This document shows positions 14,577-25,500 of a DNA stretch of 64,000 nt, in pieces. The DNA lies in the NCBI RefSeq assembly GCF_000499845.2, contig NC_023758.2, positions 4,604,170 to 4,668,169 on the forward strand. The letters run 5' to 3'. The notes under the pieces are model-generated. The model saw only the letters and a list, made by a program, of their open reading frames with translations. It searched no databases and was not told the DNA's origin. Numbering within the stretch: position 1 is the first letter of the stretch; each line of letters starts with the position of its first letter. This stretch comes from Phaseolus vulgaris. Lineage: Eukaryota; Streptophyta; Magnoliopsida; Fabales; Fabaceae. A program made the position numbers and the translations under genes.

Positions 14577-15045
14577 AAGCTATGTAGCACATACACGACA
14601 TAAACACGAAGATACGTATCATCTTTAAAATGTAGAACATGGGACACATATCTATATATTATATAAATGGATAATAAAGATTTATGTGTATGTTATAGAT
14701 TATTTTTTATAATCTAGAACACGACCAAACATTTACCTGTACTAAGGTGAATACTTCGAGTGCATCTACCACCTCCTATCAAAGGACACACACTTCCTAT
14801 GTTTTTTTATGACTGGTTCAAAAAGATTTGTTTCTTAATTTTATAATCATAATAAAAAATTATACAATAAATTTGAGTTTTTAAAAAATTAATATATTTT
14901 TCTTTTTAGAAATTGTGTTAGAATCGTACTAGAATTGTCAGAAATGTAACAAATAATTTTTGAATTGAACACTTCACATATATGTGTCTTACAAATGTCA
15001 TACAAATGTCGGTATCCAATACGAGTATCCAACACCGACGCTCGT
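14577..15045 (+). repeat. Dispersed repeat, copy B (longest)
   Basis: It has the same block order as copy A with an extra ~90 bp near 14700-14790. The left end shows AGCACATACACGACATAAAC and the right end TCGGTATCCAATACGAG, both rich in the CGACAC/GTGTCG words typical of this repeat. It is non-coding. Confidence 0.65.
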
Positions 15046-16159
15046 TGAAATAGGTGAAAAATATTTATAGGAATTCTCCGGGACAAATAATTAATTGATA
15101 ATATTTATTTATTTATTAATGTGGTGAATTAAAAGGATGGTGTTGTGTGACGTGGGAGGGTGGGAGAAGTATGAGACAGTTGTGTGACAGAGGTAACAGG
15201 AAAAGTGAGATGAAAGTGGTGGATGAGCTGGTGAGAGAGAGAGAAAGAGTAGGCACCAGCGAAGCGTTGTTGGGCAAAACACTGTCGTATTCACACTTCC
15301 CTACATATCTGCATCTCTCACACACCTGTTCTTAACAAATGCTTACCAGACAACAACAAAATAACAATCATACAAATATTTCATAAAACTATATTTTTTT
15401 ATTTTTTTTTATTCATCAAATCCACTTTTTCAAGTATTTATATACTACTTTTAAAATAGTCAATACTCATTAATTTAAAGTAAAATATTTAACTTTGCAA
15501 AAAGGTAATTTCTTACCTGTATAAGGACTAGACAATCTAAGGTTAAAAACATTCAAAGTGATCAAGATGTTATCCCGTGTGTATCAGATGTAGGGTGTTC
15601 TTTGGTATGTATAGAGAAAATCAATCATAATATTTCTGTTTATAATTCTGTTTTAATTAAGTAATTAAAGTTAATTAATCAAAATTTATTGACTTTGCTA
15701 TCATATCATTAAATATATAGAACTGAAACTTCGATAAACGGCGATCGTAACTATAACGATCATAAGATAACGAAATTTTTTATCGGATAAATTTCGATTC
15801 ACACGAAAGAGACAATGATTTATTTATTATATATCATCGAACTAAATTTATAATTTTACACTTTATTTTATGATATTTTCTTGAAACATGATGAAAACAA
15901 AATTATTTGCTGAAAAATCAAACATTGAAGGGTATTTTTCAACTTCGTACTCTTGAAAACTAAATATTTAATATCTATCAAACGGAACTTGACCGCATCC
16001 GATTTAACAAAATGTGATTACGATGAATGCAATAAATTTGTGCCTATTTATCAAAAGTATCTGTGATACAGAAAATTGCACATGTTATGCCTTCATAATG
16101 AATTTGTGGCAGGGTATAAAAGTCTTTGTGCCTATATATTACATATTTTCAATGGATAC

Positions 16160-16660
16160 AGTCAATTACGTGAAACTTCACCATTGTACTATCTTCAATA
16201 GTGGTGTAATAAGTAATAAACATGTATTGTGAGAATTTTTTTTTTAATCCTTACTTTACCATAATGCAAGCATGTTGATAAATGTTTTATTATATGTATT
16301 TTATAGTTGTAAATGTGTTAAATAATAATAATAATATAGGTATTTAAGTTTTATTTTATGTAAATTATATTAGTAGTAGTGAAATAGTTTTCTAAGTATA
16401 TAAAAGGCAAAATTGAAACACTTAGATAAAATGTTTGAAAATACATTTGAAAAATTGGTTAAGTAGACACAATCAATGTTATATGAAACTTAACCAACCT
16501 TGTATTACCTTCAATAATCGTGTAATGAGTGATAAACATTTACTGTGAGATTGATTTTTTTCTAATCATCACTCTAACATAATGCTTGTAATTTAATCAA
16601 AAGCATATTGATAAATGTTTTATTAGATAGGTAATTTATAGTTGTAAATGTGTTAAATAA
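16160..16660 (+). repeat. Degraded direct repeat, two ~180-bp units about 305 bp apart
   Basis: Units at 16160-16340 and 16467-16660 share, in order, GTGAAACTTCACC/ATGAAACTTAACC, CTTCAATAGTGGTGTAATAA/CTTCAATAATCGTGTAATGA, GTGATAAACAT-like blocks, GATAAATGTTTTATTA and TTATAGTTGTAAATGTGTTA. The order is kept but many bases differ, so the duplication is old. No function is seen. Confidence 0.7.
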
Positions 16661-17304
16661 TTTATTTATTTTTACTAGCAAGAAATGTGTGTAATAATAA
16701 TGATGATTGTTTTAACCAAAAGTACATCAATATGATTAATAGAATTTAGGGTTTAGGGTTTAGCTATAACATTTAGAATTGAGTGAGTTTATTCGTACTA
16801 GTACATGTGTTTTATAAAACCCTAGTTAGATCTTTTATTATTTCTATATCTTAACTAATATTATCCTTAAATTTTATATTTTTCTCAATCAATTTCAAGT
16901 ACCACTATAGATATTCTTATGAGCTTAAGATTTTGTATAGTTTTATTGAATCTCTCTATTAATTATTAGCAAATTATGTAAATGGCCTCATACCAGTTGT
17001 CGATACACAAGTCTCTTATAGTGTTGAACCTAAAGATGTAGAGACCTAAATAAACTGTAAAAAATAGTTGCATTATGTTTTAATAGGATATTGGGTTAAT
17101 TAATGATACACAAGTTCATTGTTGTCGAGTCTAATAGGCATATAGATTTGATATTTGAATTATGTTTTGAATGTATTTTTTAATATTTTGACTATGCATG
17201 ACTTAAGGATCTTATTTGAATTAAACAAATTATGTATAAGTGTTATGTGCTATTTAGAAATTTGATGAAATTATCTATACTTACATCGTCAACATGAAAC
17301 CCTC

Positions 17305-17580
17305 AGTGGTGATAACATTTAGTGGATCATAAGAATTATCTTATATTTGTATTTGTTAAGTAAAGTCTTATTGTTGGTAACATTAAATAGTAGATCATGA
17401 CAATAAAAATGAGGTCTTATGATTGTTAACTTTCATTGATGAATCATACAAATGATCTTTATCTTTTTCAATGAGACTTTGTGATTGATAGCTTTCATTA
17501 ATGAGTTGTAATAACTCTCTTTATAACTAACAACAATGTCTCTTATGATTGTTAGCGCTCACTAGTGGATCATAAAAAAA
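17305..17580 (+). repeat. Degraded tandem repeat, five ~50-68 bp units
   Basis: The word GGATCAT or a variant recurs at 17324, 17392, 17441, 17503 and 17567, each preceded by a GATTGTTAAC-like and CATT-rich segment. Spacing of 68, 49, 62 and 64 bp suggests an old minisatellite with indels. Confidence 0.6.
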
Positions 17581-18924
17581 AGTCTTTATATTTATTATTG
17601 TTAAAAATAGTAAGTTCACCTGAAACTTAGAAAAATCAAGAAAAATACGTGACAATAGTTAGATATTACTTCAACAAAAATTATAAATCCACATCACATA
17701 CAAAACACAAAATATATGAAGAAAATACTAAATATTATTATATATATCTATATAAAAAGTTTAATTTACATTTTAAATTTGTGTAAAAAAATTAAGCAAA
17801 GACAACAATCATAAAATTTGTTTCATGTATTATTATTATTATTTTGTTTATATTTATTAATAAATAAATATTATCTCATCACATTAAGTAAACATGTATT
17901 AAATTGACACTAATAGCATCAAATAAAAGATAAATAAGATTTGAATAATAATAGCTATATCCTTTTAAAGAATGTGAATAGATGAAACTGTCCTTAAATG
18001 TTTTTAAATTTGGTTGCATTCTTTAAACGTGAGAAATAATATATTAATATTCTTCTCATTTCCACCTAACTAAATAAAATAATATTAAACCGTTAGTCGA
18101 ATGAAACCATCAATGTTAAGAATCCGATGATTTTAAAACTAAATTTTAGTAAGTGAAGACTATTTCTATAAATATTTTTAGAAATAAAAAGATAAAGAGT
18201 TCTTTTGATCAATTTTAATTTTTTATTGCATTAAATTATTTAATAAAAAACAGATTATAATACTCTTTTTTACTAAAAAATTATATTTTTATTCACGAAA
18301 GTTAGTTTTCTACTATTTTTTTTTTTAAAAAAATTGATTAAAAACGATTTTGGAAAAATTAATTATAATAATTTCTACGTTATACATAACTTTCTTTCTT
18401 AATTTTAAAAAAAATAAGACATAAGAAATAATCTTTTCGTTTTCCATTTGAAAAGCACATTGATTATTATATTAAAAAATAAATAAATAACGAAAATAAG
18501 TTATGAATATTTTCTACAGAAAAATCGGAACACAATAATGCTATCATAACGCAATTTGCTTTAAAATTGTGCGGAATAATATATAGGTAGTTATAATATT
18601 ACGTAATTAGTAAAATATTTTAATGTTAAAGTAAATTAAATTTAAAGATTACCTTATAATGATTGTGCAACTGAACCACCATCGACGCACTAGATATGAA
18701 GATACTGAAAATTCGTTCCGTTTTTGTCGGTTTTGTGTGAAAAGTAATAATGAGGAATGTGATTGAATTCCTCAAGTCAACGAAATGTTCAATGCGTTCC
18801 AAACGCAAATTTGGTGGAATCGAATGTTTTTGCTTTAGTGAAAGAGTTTGCAATAAATGTAATGACTAAAGATGATTTTAGATAGATAAACAAATTAACA
18901 AAGAAAAACGAGGTTTCAGCAATG

Positions 18925-19272
18925 TATAATCCTTATTTAAGACATCAAAATACAAATTTTTATATTATATAATTATAAACTATATAAATTTATGTCAATT
19001 AAGTATGTTTTAATTTTTGTTTGGAACAAAATATATGTTTTATGACTCGTTTAAAATGATTTATTTTTTATTTTTATAATTACAATAAAAATTTATACAA
19101 TAAATTTGAGTTTTTATAAAATTAATGTATTTATTTTTAAAACTGTGTTAGACTCGTATTAGAATTTTCAGAAATCCAATAATTTTTTTTTTAATTAGAC
19201 ACTTCATTAACGTGTCTTATGTATGTCATACGAGTGTCTATATCCGATACTTGTGTTCGAGCTTTATAGGGT
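18925..19272 (+). repeat. Dispersed repeat, copy C
   Basis: It is missing the left end seen in copies B and D, but keeps the central blocks (ATAAATTTGAGTTTTTATAA, ACTGTGTTAGACTCGTATTA) and the right end (CGAGTGTCTATATCCGATAC). Confidence 0.65.
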
Positions 19273-20446
19273 TTGAGATTTTTTCTACCAAAATGTATGT
19301 GCAAACTATCTTGATATTTTGATTAATACATCTTTTAACTACCATGCTTAAAATTTAGTGAATTTATTCATGTATTTTTATCTGTTTAATTAGTTATTTT
19401 TTATTTATTTTAACTAATATTATTTAACTTTTTAAGTTTGAAGTAGCACAAATATTTATGGGATTTCACTCTAAGATTTTAGATAATTTTATTCAATTCA
19501 TCTTTTAATAATTAGTAAATTATATATTTGACTCGTTAAATAATTTATATTTTCTAACTATCAATATACAAGTATTTCCATAGTCGAGATTAGAGACATA
19601 TATTTATATAAATTGTAAAAAAATAATTATATTTTCTTGTAATATAAGATTAAACTAACTACCAATACAACAATAACAATATGCTTTTAAATAAATAAAT
19701 AAATTATATAATAATAAGTATTTGATCTAACAATGGGTATCATAATAAATATCACTAAGTTGTTAGAATATAAACAGGAGGTTCTCTAGGAACAAATTGT
19801 ACAAAATTTTGTCATTATTTTATATTACTTTTATTCGGCATTCTACATTTCAAATTGAAAAAAAAAATAATAATTACAGAGCCTAGATTTTATAAAACGT
19901 TTTTGACTTTTATGAGTTTCACAAAGTTTGCTTCATGAATTTTTTTTTGAAAAGCTTATTCCTTTTAGAAAATGGTGAATTAATATCTATGGAGGAAAAT
20001 GACAATTGCATGCATGCAGTTCATGATTTTTGTTGTTTTGTTGTTACGATCTGCCCTTGATTCTCTCATATAAAATCCACCACTTGTGTGCGTTTGGAAT
20101 TTAGCACAAGGTAACAGATGCAATCATAAATATTCTCCCTTCTAAACAGTAAACCTGTTCATTTATGCTTTATGCCATATCTTTCATTCCCATTATTCTT
20201 TTATTAGTTTTTCAAATAACCATCTTTTTATATTTTTCCAATATTATATTCATAACAAAGGTTTTATTTTTAGTTTTATATCAAACCTAAACCGATACTT
20301 GTTAAAAAGATAAGTTTAACTCAAATTTTTATAAAATTGATTATAAAAAATAAAGTAAGATTTGCATATACTTATATAGATTATGAAAGCGTTTTTATCT
20401 TTAATTGAGGTAAGATTTGCATTAATCATACTACGTTGAATTACTA

Positions 20447-20825
20447 CCTATGTAACACAAATACTGACACGGACATTGATACGATACGGATAAAATGTGT
20501 GTACGACACGATGACACGTATCTATGTATTATATAATTATTAATTATATAAATTGACAATAAAGATTTATGTCCACAAGTATATTTCAATTTTTCTTTTT
20601 TAGTAGAAATATGTTTTTCATGACTGATTCAAAATGATTTATTTTTATTTTTTATTACGAAGTTTGAATTTTTATAAAATTAATATATTTCTCCTTTTTA
20701 AAATTGTGTTAGTATTAGAATTGTCAGAAATTCAATAATTTTTTTTTGAATTATATATGTCCTATAAGTATCGGTGTCGGTTACGTGTATCCGAACACAT
20801 AATTTAAGAAGCGTGTTCGAGCTTC
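20447..20825 (+). repeat. Dispersed repeat, copy D
   Basis: The left end carries GACACGGACATTGATACGA and the right end GTATCGGTGTCGGTTACGTG, so the copy looks near full length. The central blocks match copies A-C. It lies ~220 bp downstream of the MADS-box gene. Confidence 0.65.
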
Positions 20826-21040
20826 ATATACTACTACTTTTTTTCTATCTAAATATATCTTATCTTCCTTTTAATCAAACTTTATTAGAAAATATTAGGA
20901 AAAGTTAAATGAATCACAATTATTAATTATAGAAGAATATTATTAGGATGAGAAGTAAATAAGGCCAGGTAGAACAGGACTAGTGAGAAACTAGCCTTGA
21001 ATTAATCTCCCAACACACAAATAAAAAATGGTAGATACTA

Positions 21041-21688
21041 TCAATATGGAAAATTCAGATTGGGATTATTAGGGTAAATCTCGGCATGTTTGTTATCGAA
21101 GACATCATAAGGCCCAAATCCACTGGGCCTGGGCCCAGTAATCGGTGGAGCAAGAGTTGTTTGATCCATTAGCATTATTTGAGTAGCATATTTTGCAACA
21201 CTGTTCTTTAGTTCCTCTAATGAAAACACTAAATGTTGCAACTCTTGCAATCCAAGTTCATTAACTGGGATCTCCCACCAGAATTGTCTCTGTCTAGTTT
21301 TCCACATTCGATCAAGCTCTTCTCCGTGCCTTTTCTCCATCTCTAGCTCATCAACAATCTGAGTAAGTTGCATGTTAAGATTACGAATATTAGCACCACG
21401 ATGAGCCTCAACAAGTTGGTGACCATTACCAAGATTACTCTCCAGTGATGAATTTGGAGTTACATAAGAATCAATCACAGATTCAACTTCTGGGTGCCCA
21501 AATGAAAAGGCCTTATCAGCAGGAGAGAAAACAATGATGGCAATTTCCACTCCACAAAGTGTGCAAAGCTCACTAGCCTTTTTGAAGAGTCCCCAACGAC
21601 GTTTTGAAAATGTCACCTGCAAGTGACCCTTTTTTGGTATTTTCTCAATTGGAATCCTTTGGCAACCTGAACTACACTTTTTCTTCAT
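21041..21688 (-). CDS. Type I (M-alpha) MADS-box transcription factor, AGL62-like, intronless
   Basis: The frame encodes 215 residues from the ATG at 21688 (MKKKCSSGCQRIPIEKI). An in-frame ATG at 21721 would add 11 residues, but it lies before the expected transcription start given the TATA box at 21728-21735. The MADS domain spans about residues 10-68 and includes VTFSKRRWGLFKKASELCTL and CGVEIAIIVFSP, then FSFGHPEVESVID, the pattern of AGL61/AGL62-type factors. A coiled region follows (MQLTQIVDELEMEKRHGEEL) and a short Pro-rich tail ends NLNFPY. There is no K-box, as expected for type I. In Arabidopsis such proteins act in the nucleus of the central cell and endosperm. A Trp in KRRWGLFKK, where Ala or Asn is usual, is notable. 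The subgroup is likely; the orthologue is not determined. Confidence 0.87.
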   Translation of the reverse strand: MKKKCSSGCQRIPIEKIPKKGHLQVTFSKRRWGLFKKASELCTLCGVEIAIIVFSPADKAFSFGHPEVESVIDSYVTPNSSLESNLGNGHQLVEAHRGANIRNLNMQLTQIVDELEMEKRHGEELDRMWKTRQRQFWWEIPVNELGLQELQHLVFSLEELKNSVAKYATQIMLMDQTTLAPPITGPRPSGFGPYDVFDNKHAEIYPNNPNLNFPY

Positions 21689-21727
21689 CACGGTGAGAAT
21701 GAAATGAACTTTGAGAACCAAATGAGG

Positions 21728-21735
21728 TATTTATA
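21728..21735 (-). promoter_or_regulatory. TATA box of the MADS-box gene
   Basis: TATAAATA on the minus strand is 40 bp before the ATG at 21688 and only 7 bp before the upstream in-frame ATG, which supports the shorter protein. Confidence 0.6.
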
Positions 21736-22435
21736 AGGTGTGCCAACTCACAAAATTAACTCTCCATCACAGTGTTTTATTACTCTTTATAATAAGTAAA
21801 GTTTAGCAAGTTACCAAATCTTGAATCTTAATGCCTTATTATATAATATCTCCAAATCTCTTAGTTCACCTTATAAGAAGATTTTCACTTTTGCAAATTT
21901 AATTATTTTAAGCCACACTGTAAATGTTATATATTTTATTTTATTTTTTATTTTATAATAACATTTACTCTATAAGTCAATATCACGCAATTAACTATTT
22001 TAAATTTTAAAATACTTTTTTTGTTCTGTAATAGGGAAAGAGGGGATTGTACACTAATAGTAATGTTTGTATAAATAAAGCAAAAGTTTAATAATTTATG
22101 AAATACTTTTATTTCAAATTTTTATATTCTTAATAATAAACAAAGATACTTGAAAAAGGAAATATGTAAAGATATATAAAATTTTGCTTTTGAGAAATTG
22201 TATATAATTATAATGTAATTATATAAAAAATATATTATTACTTAAATATATATAAATAAATATATATTTATATAAAATAATATTTTTTGTATTAAAATAA
22301 CATAAACATAATATTAGAAATTAAAAAATATAATAAAATTGTTGGTGGGAGTGAACTACCCTCCACGGTGTGGTACCCGAAGGTAGTCACACAGTGCATC
22401 CCTGAGTTGAGAAGTAGGTTGTCTGAGTGGCAGGC
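21736..22435. other. Divergent intergenic region between the MADS-box gene and TOR
   Basis: About 700 bp of AT-rich DNA, with the segment 22080-22340 especially poor in GC. It should contain both promoters. The presumed TOR leader begins somewhere after 22340, where GC rises sharply. No other gene is seen. Confidence 0.5.
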
Positions 22436-22498
22436 ATGGCGATGCAGCGATTCCCTCTCATGCTAAAATTTTGGCTCCTTCTCCTTCTCTCTCATTAG
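22436..22498 (+). promoter_or_regulatory. Upstream ORF in the presumed TOR 5'UTR
   Basis: ATG 22436 to TAG 22498 encodes 20 residues, hydrophobic and Leu-rich (MAMQRFPLMLKFWLLLLLSH). It ends 66 bp before the TOR ATG at 22565 and is followed by a CT-rich tract at 22501-22522. If the transcript starts upstream of 22436, ribosomes would meet this ORF first, which could lower TOR translation. The transcription start is unknown. Confidence 0.5.
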
Positions 22499-22564
22499 CA
22501 CTTCTACACTCTCTCTCTCTTAATCCTAACTAACTAATTTAGGGCTCAGCTTTTACACAAATAC

Positions 22565-25500
22565 ATGGCAACCGCGTCTCAGAACCACCGTTACATAGGC
22601 CCTCCCTCCGTCGGACCGGGCCCCGGCGATGCTCTCAACCGCATCCTCGCCGACTTGTGCACTCGCGGCGTTCCCAAGGTAATCGCGTAGTGACACTGCC
22701 ACTCCCTTTCTCCTTCTTTTTACTTCAATTCAATTCGATTCATATCAACCACTTCACTCACTCACTCACTCACTCACTCACTCGCACTCACTTGCTCAGG
22801 AGGGTGCTTCCCATGCTCTGAAGAAGCATCTAGAAGAACAAGCTCGTGACATCAGCGGCGAGGCCTTTTCTCGATTTATGGATCAGTTGTATGATAGGAT
22901 ATCGAGCCTTCTGGAGAGCGGCGATGTTGCCGAGAATCTGGGAGCTCTGAGGGCTATTGACGAGTTGATAGATGTGGCGCTTGGGGAGAATGCTTCTAAG
23001 GTCTCCAGATTTTCCAGCTACATGCGAATTGTCTTCGACACCAAGCGTGATCCCGAAATTTTGGTTCTGGCTAGTAGGGTTCTCGGTCACCTCGCTAGGG
23101 CTGGCGGAGCCATGACTGCGGATGAAGTTGAACGCCAGGTTCCTGCACTGCATCCTTTTTCAGTTCTCTCCGATTTTACTTCACTCTGCTGATTTTTATT
23201 TTTCCTTTGTCCTTTCTTTTCAGGTTAAAGTTGCTCTGGATTGGCTTCGAGGGAATAGAGTGGAGTATCGTAGATTTGCTGCTGTCTTAATCTTGAAAGT
23301 AAGTGTTATTACTATTGTTCTTATTTTGGTGAGAATTGCTCGATGCTATGCTTCTTGAGTGTCATTTTCTAGTCGGAGAGTTTTTTCCTGCCTGTTTCCA
23401 TTTTTTTTTTTGGAATTTATTTATTCAGAAATTCTTTCAATGAAGTTTGATCGAGTTTTCGTACTATCGCATCTTTACAGTCGCTCTGTTCCTGAGAAAA
23501 TGCACCATCTTTTGATTTTGGTCATGCAGGAAATGGCAGAAAATGCTTCGACTGTGTTCAATGTCCATGTGCCAGAATTTGTCGATGCTATCTGGGTTGC
23601 TTTGAGAGATCCGGCGTTGCCAGTTCGTGAGCGGGCCGTGGAGGCATTACGAGCTTGCCTTCGTGTTATTGAAAAGCGGGAGACTCGATGGCGTGTGCAG
23701 TGGTTAGTTCTGAACTTGTTAGGATGTGTAACAGTAAAAGCTATGGTATACACGAAGCTGGTAGGGGGTAGTAATGCTCTTTAGTCACTGTTGCCTTTGG
23801 TGACGGTTTTTTTTATCAGCTTGGTGATGGTTGATGTACTTAGACTAGATGAACTTAAAATAAACTCTTTCACTGAAGAGTTTGAACCATCAAATTAAAG
23901 GTTGATTGTGTACATGTAAAAGATCATTCAACAGCTTGCCAGCTCTAGTGAGTAGAATCAATTAATGAGTAGACTCTGAAAGCTGATGCTCTTATCCTAA
24001 CCACGAATAATTATGGCAGACATTTTATGATAATTTATCTCTACACGGATAATAAATTGCACAAAAATTGTCATTAATTCATCGAGCTGTTTACTTGTGT
24101 GTTCTCCATGCTGGTAACAAAAAAGTATGGGCTGGGCCAATACTTGATAACAGTTTAATAGAATTGGATTGTGAATAACTACAGAAAAGGGTATATCTTT
24201 GGTCATTTGAATCCACATTGTTATGCTGTTGATATATAGGGATCAAGCAGACCAGTGCTCTCTGTAGGGTTTTGATTAGAACAAGCACGCTGTTGTCTTT
24301 TGGAAATCTGATTTATACTGACTTTCATCTTACAGTATGCATATGTTGCTTAAATGATTTATTGCATAAATATGCCCTAGTAGAGAGTGAATCCTTTATT
24401 TTCTTTTTTATACTAGGTACTACCGAATGTTTGAAGCAACACAAGATGGGTTGGGTAAAACTGCACCTGTGCACAGCATACACGGTTCACTGCTTGCTGT
24501 TGGAGAGCTTTTGAGGTTAGTAGAGTTTTAATTATACCCTTTGTTGATATGCAGAATTTTTCATTATTTTCAATCTAGCATTCTAAACAGTGTCTGTTTT
24601 CCTTTTTGTGATCATTATTAACTTATTATATGCTTGTGTGTGTGTGTGGAGTGCATATATGAATAAATTTATGTTCACAACGTCTGCAATTTTGGAAATT
24701 GTTGCATTGTTTACTTCAGCACTGGTACTAGACATAGTTATCGATCCTGGTCATTGCTGTGTAGCAGGCAACTCTGACAATCCTATAGTTTGATGGCTGC
24801 TACAACAAAATATTTGGTATGAGATATAAAAGGTGTACTATATATATGCAGATGGTAAAACGTTTAAAAGCATCAAGATAGAAATCATAAAAAAGGGGTA
24901 GAAAAGAACCTGCTGTGGTAAAAGATGACACTTGATAGATCTGTTTCAAGAAAGTGACACCTACTGTGACAGTGGACTGAACAAAGGGTGAAAGTGAGCA
25001 GAGGGCTGCATAGATCTTAGGTTGGCTGGAGGACGGTGGAAATACTGTTGGAGATGGGTGGGTGTGTCCAGACACCAGGGAATGTCATATGGTAAGAAAA
25101 TTAGGAAAGAAAGGGTTTTCCCTAAAGATCACAATCTCCACCCCCAAACGATGATGTTAGAAGAGGTCAAAATGGCTTTTTGAAACTCATTACAGTAGTA
25201 CTGTTTTTTTTGCCACAATTGGACCTTCCATGGCATCTACCAAAAACAGATCTGCGGTTTGGAATTTGAATCTTGTAGTGTCAGTATTGGATGATATTTC
25301 CGACTGTTACCATTGCTAGGCAATCTGTGTGGTGCCAAATGTTCTGTCCCTCATGAATTGTGATTTAGAAAAAAAAACAAACTATGTTGTAATGTATAAT
25401 AAACATGAGATGGGATTTTAATATCAATTTTACTAACCATACTGGACTATTATTGGAACTATTTGATTTTTGAGCTAATTCATAGTATTGAAATCTACTT

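Larger units (their letters stand above)
12723..21040. other. 8.3-kb AT-rich intergenic region with repeats and no supported gene
   Basis: No coding region is supported: the open frames here are short, low-complexity and lack recognisable protein features. The region holds four same-strand copies of one dispersed repeat (13149-13570, 14577-15045, 18925-19272, 20447-20825), a degraded direct repeat (16160-16340 and 16467-16660), a degraded tandem repeat (17305-17580), and a short TTTAGGG run at 16745-16763. The remainder is AT-rich DNA in which I see nothing. Confidence 0.6.

Noticed and set aside
15109..15335. Overlapping short ORFs on both strands
   Set aside because: Low-complexity, mutually overlapping and with no recognisable domain or gene context.
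16014..16232. 72-residue open frame in the gene-poor region
   Set aside because: It overlaps one unit of an old direct repeat, has no domain, and the frame is not kept in the second unit.
16745..16763. Plant telomere repeat TTTAGGG
   Set aside because: Only two and a half units; such short runs are common by chance in AT-rich plant DNA.
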